Assembly (NCBI GenBank): GCA_017430765.1
Contig: JAFRMI010000015.1
Coordinates: 1-6,285 of the forward strand
Length of the DNA: 6,285 nucleotides
Origin: Lachnospiraceae bacterium
Lineage (GTDB): Bacteria; Bacillota_A; Clostridia; Lachnospirales; Lachnospiraceae
Reading direction: 5' to 3'
Shown here: positions 5,983 through 6,285 of the stretch, piece by piece
Layout of the letters: every line of letters begins with the position of its first letter
How positions within the stretch are numbered: position 1 is the first letter of the stretch
Program-made: the position numbers and the translations under genes
Notes under the pieces: model-generated
What the model saw: the letters and a program-made list of their open reading frames with translations, nothing else
Told to the model about the DNA's origin: nothing
Databases searched by the model: none

Positions 5983-6285
5983 ATGAGAAGAGTACTTTTT
6001 TTCGGAGATTCCAATACATACGGGCTTGATCCCGCGGGAGGGCATTCCGGACAGCAGTATCCGCCGGAGATCCGGTGGAGCGGTATTGTCGCGAAGAAAC
6101 TGGAAGGAAGCTGGGAAGTGATCGCGGACGGACGTAACGGCCGCTGCATCCCGGAACTTTCCTATGAGTTTGAGGAGCTGGATGCGCTGCTGGACAGCTG
6201 CGGGGAATTGGACCTGTTCGCGGTCATGCTCGGCACCAACGATTATCTCAGTCAGCCGCATCCGCGCCCGGAAAAGGTCGCGGAG
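5983..6285 (+). CDS. SGNH/GDSL-type hydrolase, N-terminal fragment
   Basis: This is the first 101 codons of a gene cut by the right edge. The family is cytoplasmic or secreted esterases and lipases with a Ser-Asp-His triad; the substrate cannot be told. Block I is GDSNTYG with the nucleophile Ser10 and oxyanion residues around it. Block II is probably the GRNGR turn, with Gly53. Block III is GTND with Asn86. The block V Asp-x-x-His would lie beyond the window. There is no signal peptide: the protein begins MRRVLFFGDSN, placing the catalytic block at the very N-terminus, as in cytoplasmic members related to TesA or arylesterases. The start is ATG 5983, with AAAAGG at 5969-5974 eight bases upstream. 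It follows lysR by 86 bases in the same direction. A functional link to selenium or glycine metabolism is not evident. Confidence 0.88.
   Translation, partial: MRRVLFFGDSNTYGLDPAGGHSGQQYPPEIRWSGIVAKKLEGSWEVIADGRNGRCIPELSYEFEELDALLDSCGELDLFAVMLGTNDYLSQPHPRPEKVAE

Noticed and set aside
5473..6261. 262-residue minus-strand frame spanning lysR end, gap and hydrolase start
   Set aside because: It runs opposite two recognisable + strand genes and shows no family signature or ribosome site.
1..6285. Mobile elements, CRISPR repeats, attachment sites
   Set aside because: No transposase or integrase motifs, no spaced direct repeats and no terminal inverted repeats were seen; gene order and style are uniform and core-metabolic.

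Overview
The window looks like chromosomal DNA from an anaerobic, amino-acid-fermenting Firmicute of the class Clostridia. The evidence is the glycine reductase component C genes next to bacterial selenocysteine-insertion genes, strong purine-rich Shine-Dalgarno sites, and tightly packed, overlapping genes on one strand. I cannot name the species. All genes lie on the + strand.

Layout: (1) Positions 2-313 are the 3' end of grdC and 338-1495 are a complete grdD. These encode the two subunits of component C of the glycine/sarcosine/betaine reductase complex, which releases acetyl phosphate. (2) The 185-base gap at 1496-1680 holds a perfect 12-bp hairpin (probable end of the grd transcript). It is followed by a second, much longer imperfect hairpin that ends two bases before the selA Shine-Dalgarno. 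(3) Positions 1681-5896 are a translationally coupled selA-selB-lysR cluster: selA and selB overlap by 4 bases (TTGA) and selB and lysR by 10 bases. (4) An 86-base gap holds another long imperfect stem. It precedes the start of an SGNH/GDSL hydrolase gene that runs off the right edge.

How the genes fit together: glycine reductase depends on selenocysteine, because its GrdA and GrdB-type subunits are selenoproteins (encoded outside this window, presumably upstream). SelA charges tRNA-Sec with selenocysteine and SelB brings it to the ribosome at UGA/SECIS sites. The selenium machinery therefore sits beside its main client. The LysR regulator is locked into the same operon and probably responds to selenium status or a fermentation substrate or intermediate; its ligand cannot be read from the sequence.

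The most interesting signal is the roughly 26-bp hairpin in the selA leader. It resembles in position, though not in obvious sequence, the SECIS-like element in the E. coli selAB leader through which SelB represses selA translation. No mobile element, CRISPR array, tRNA or rRNA gene was found.
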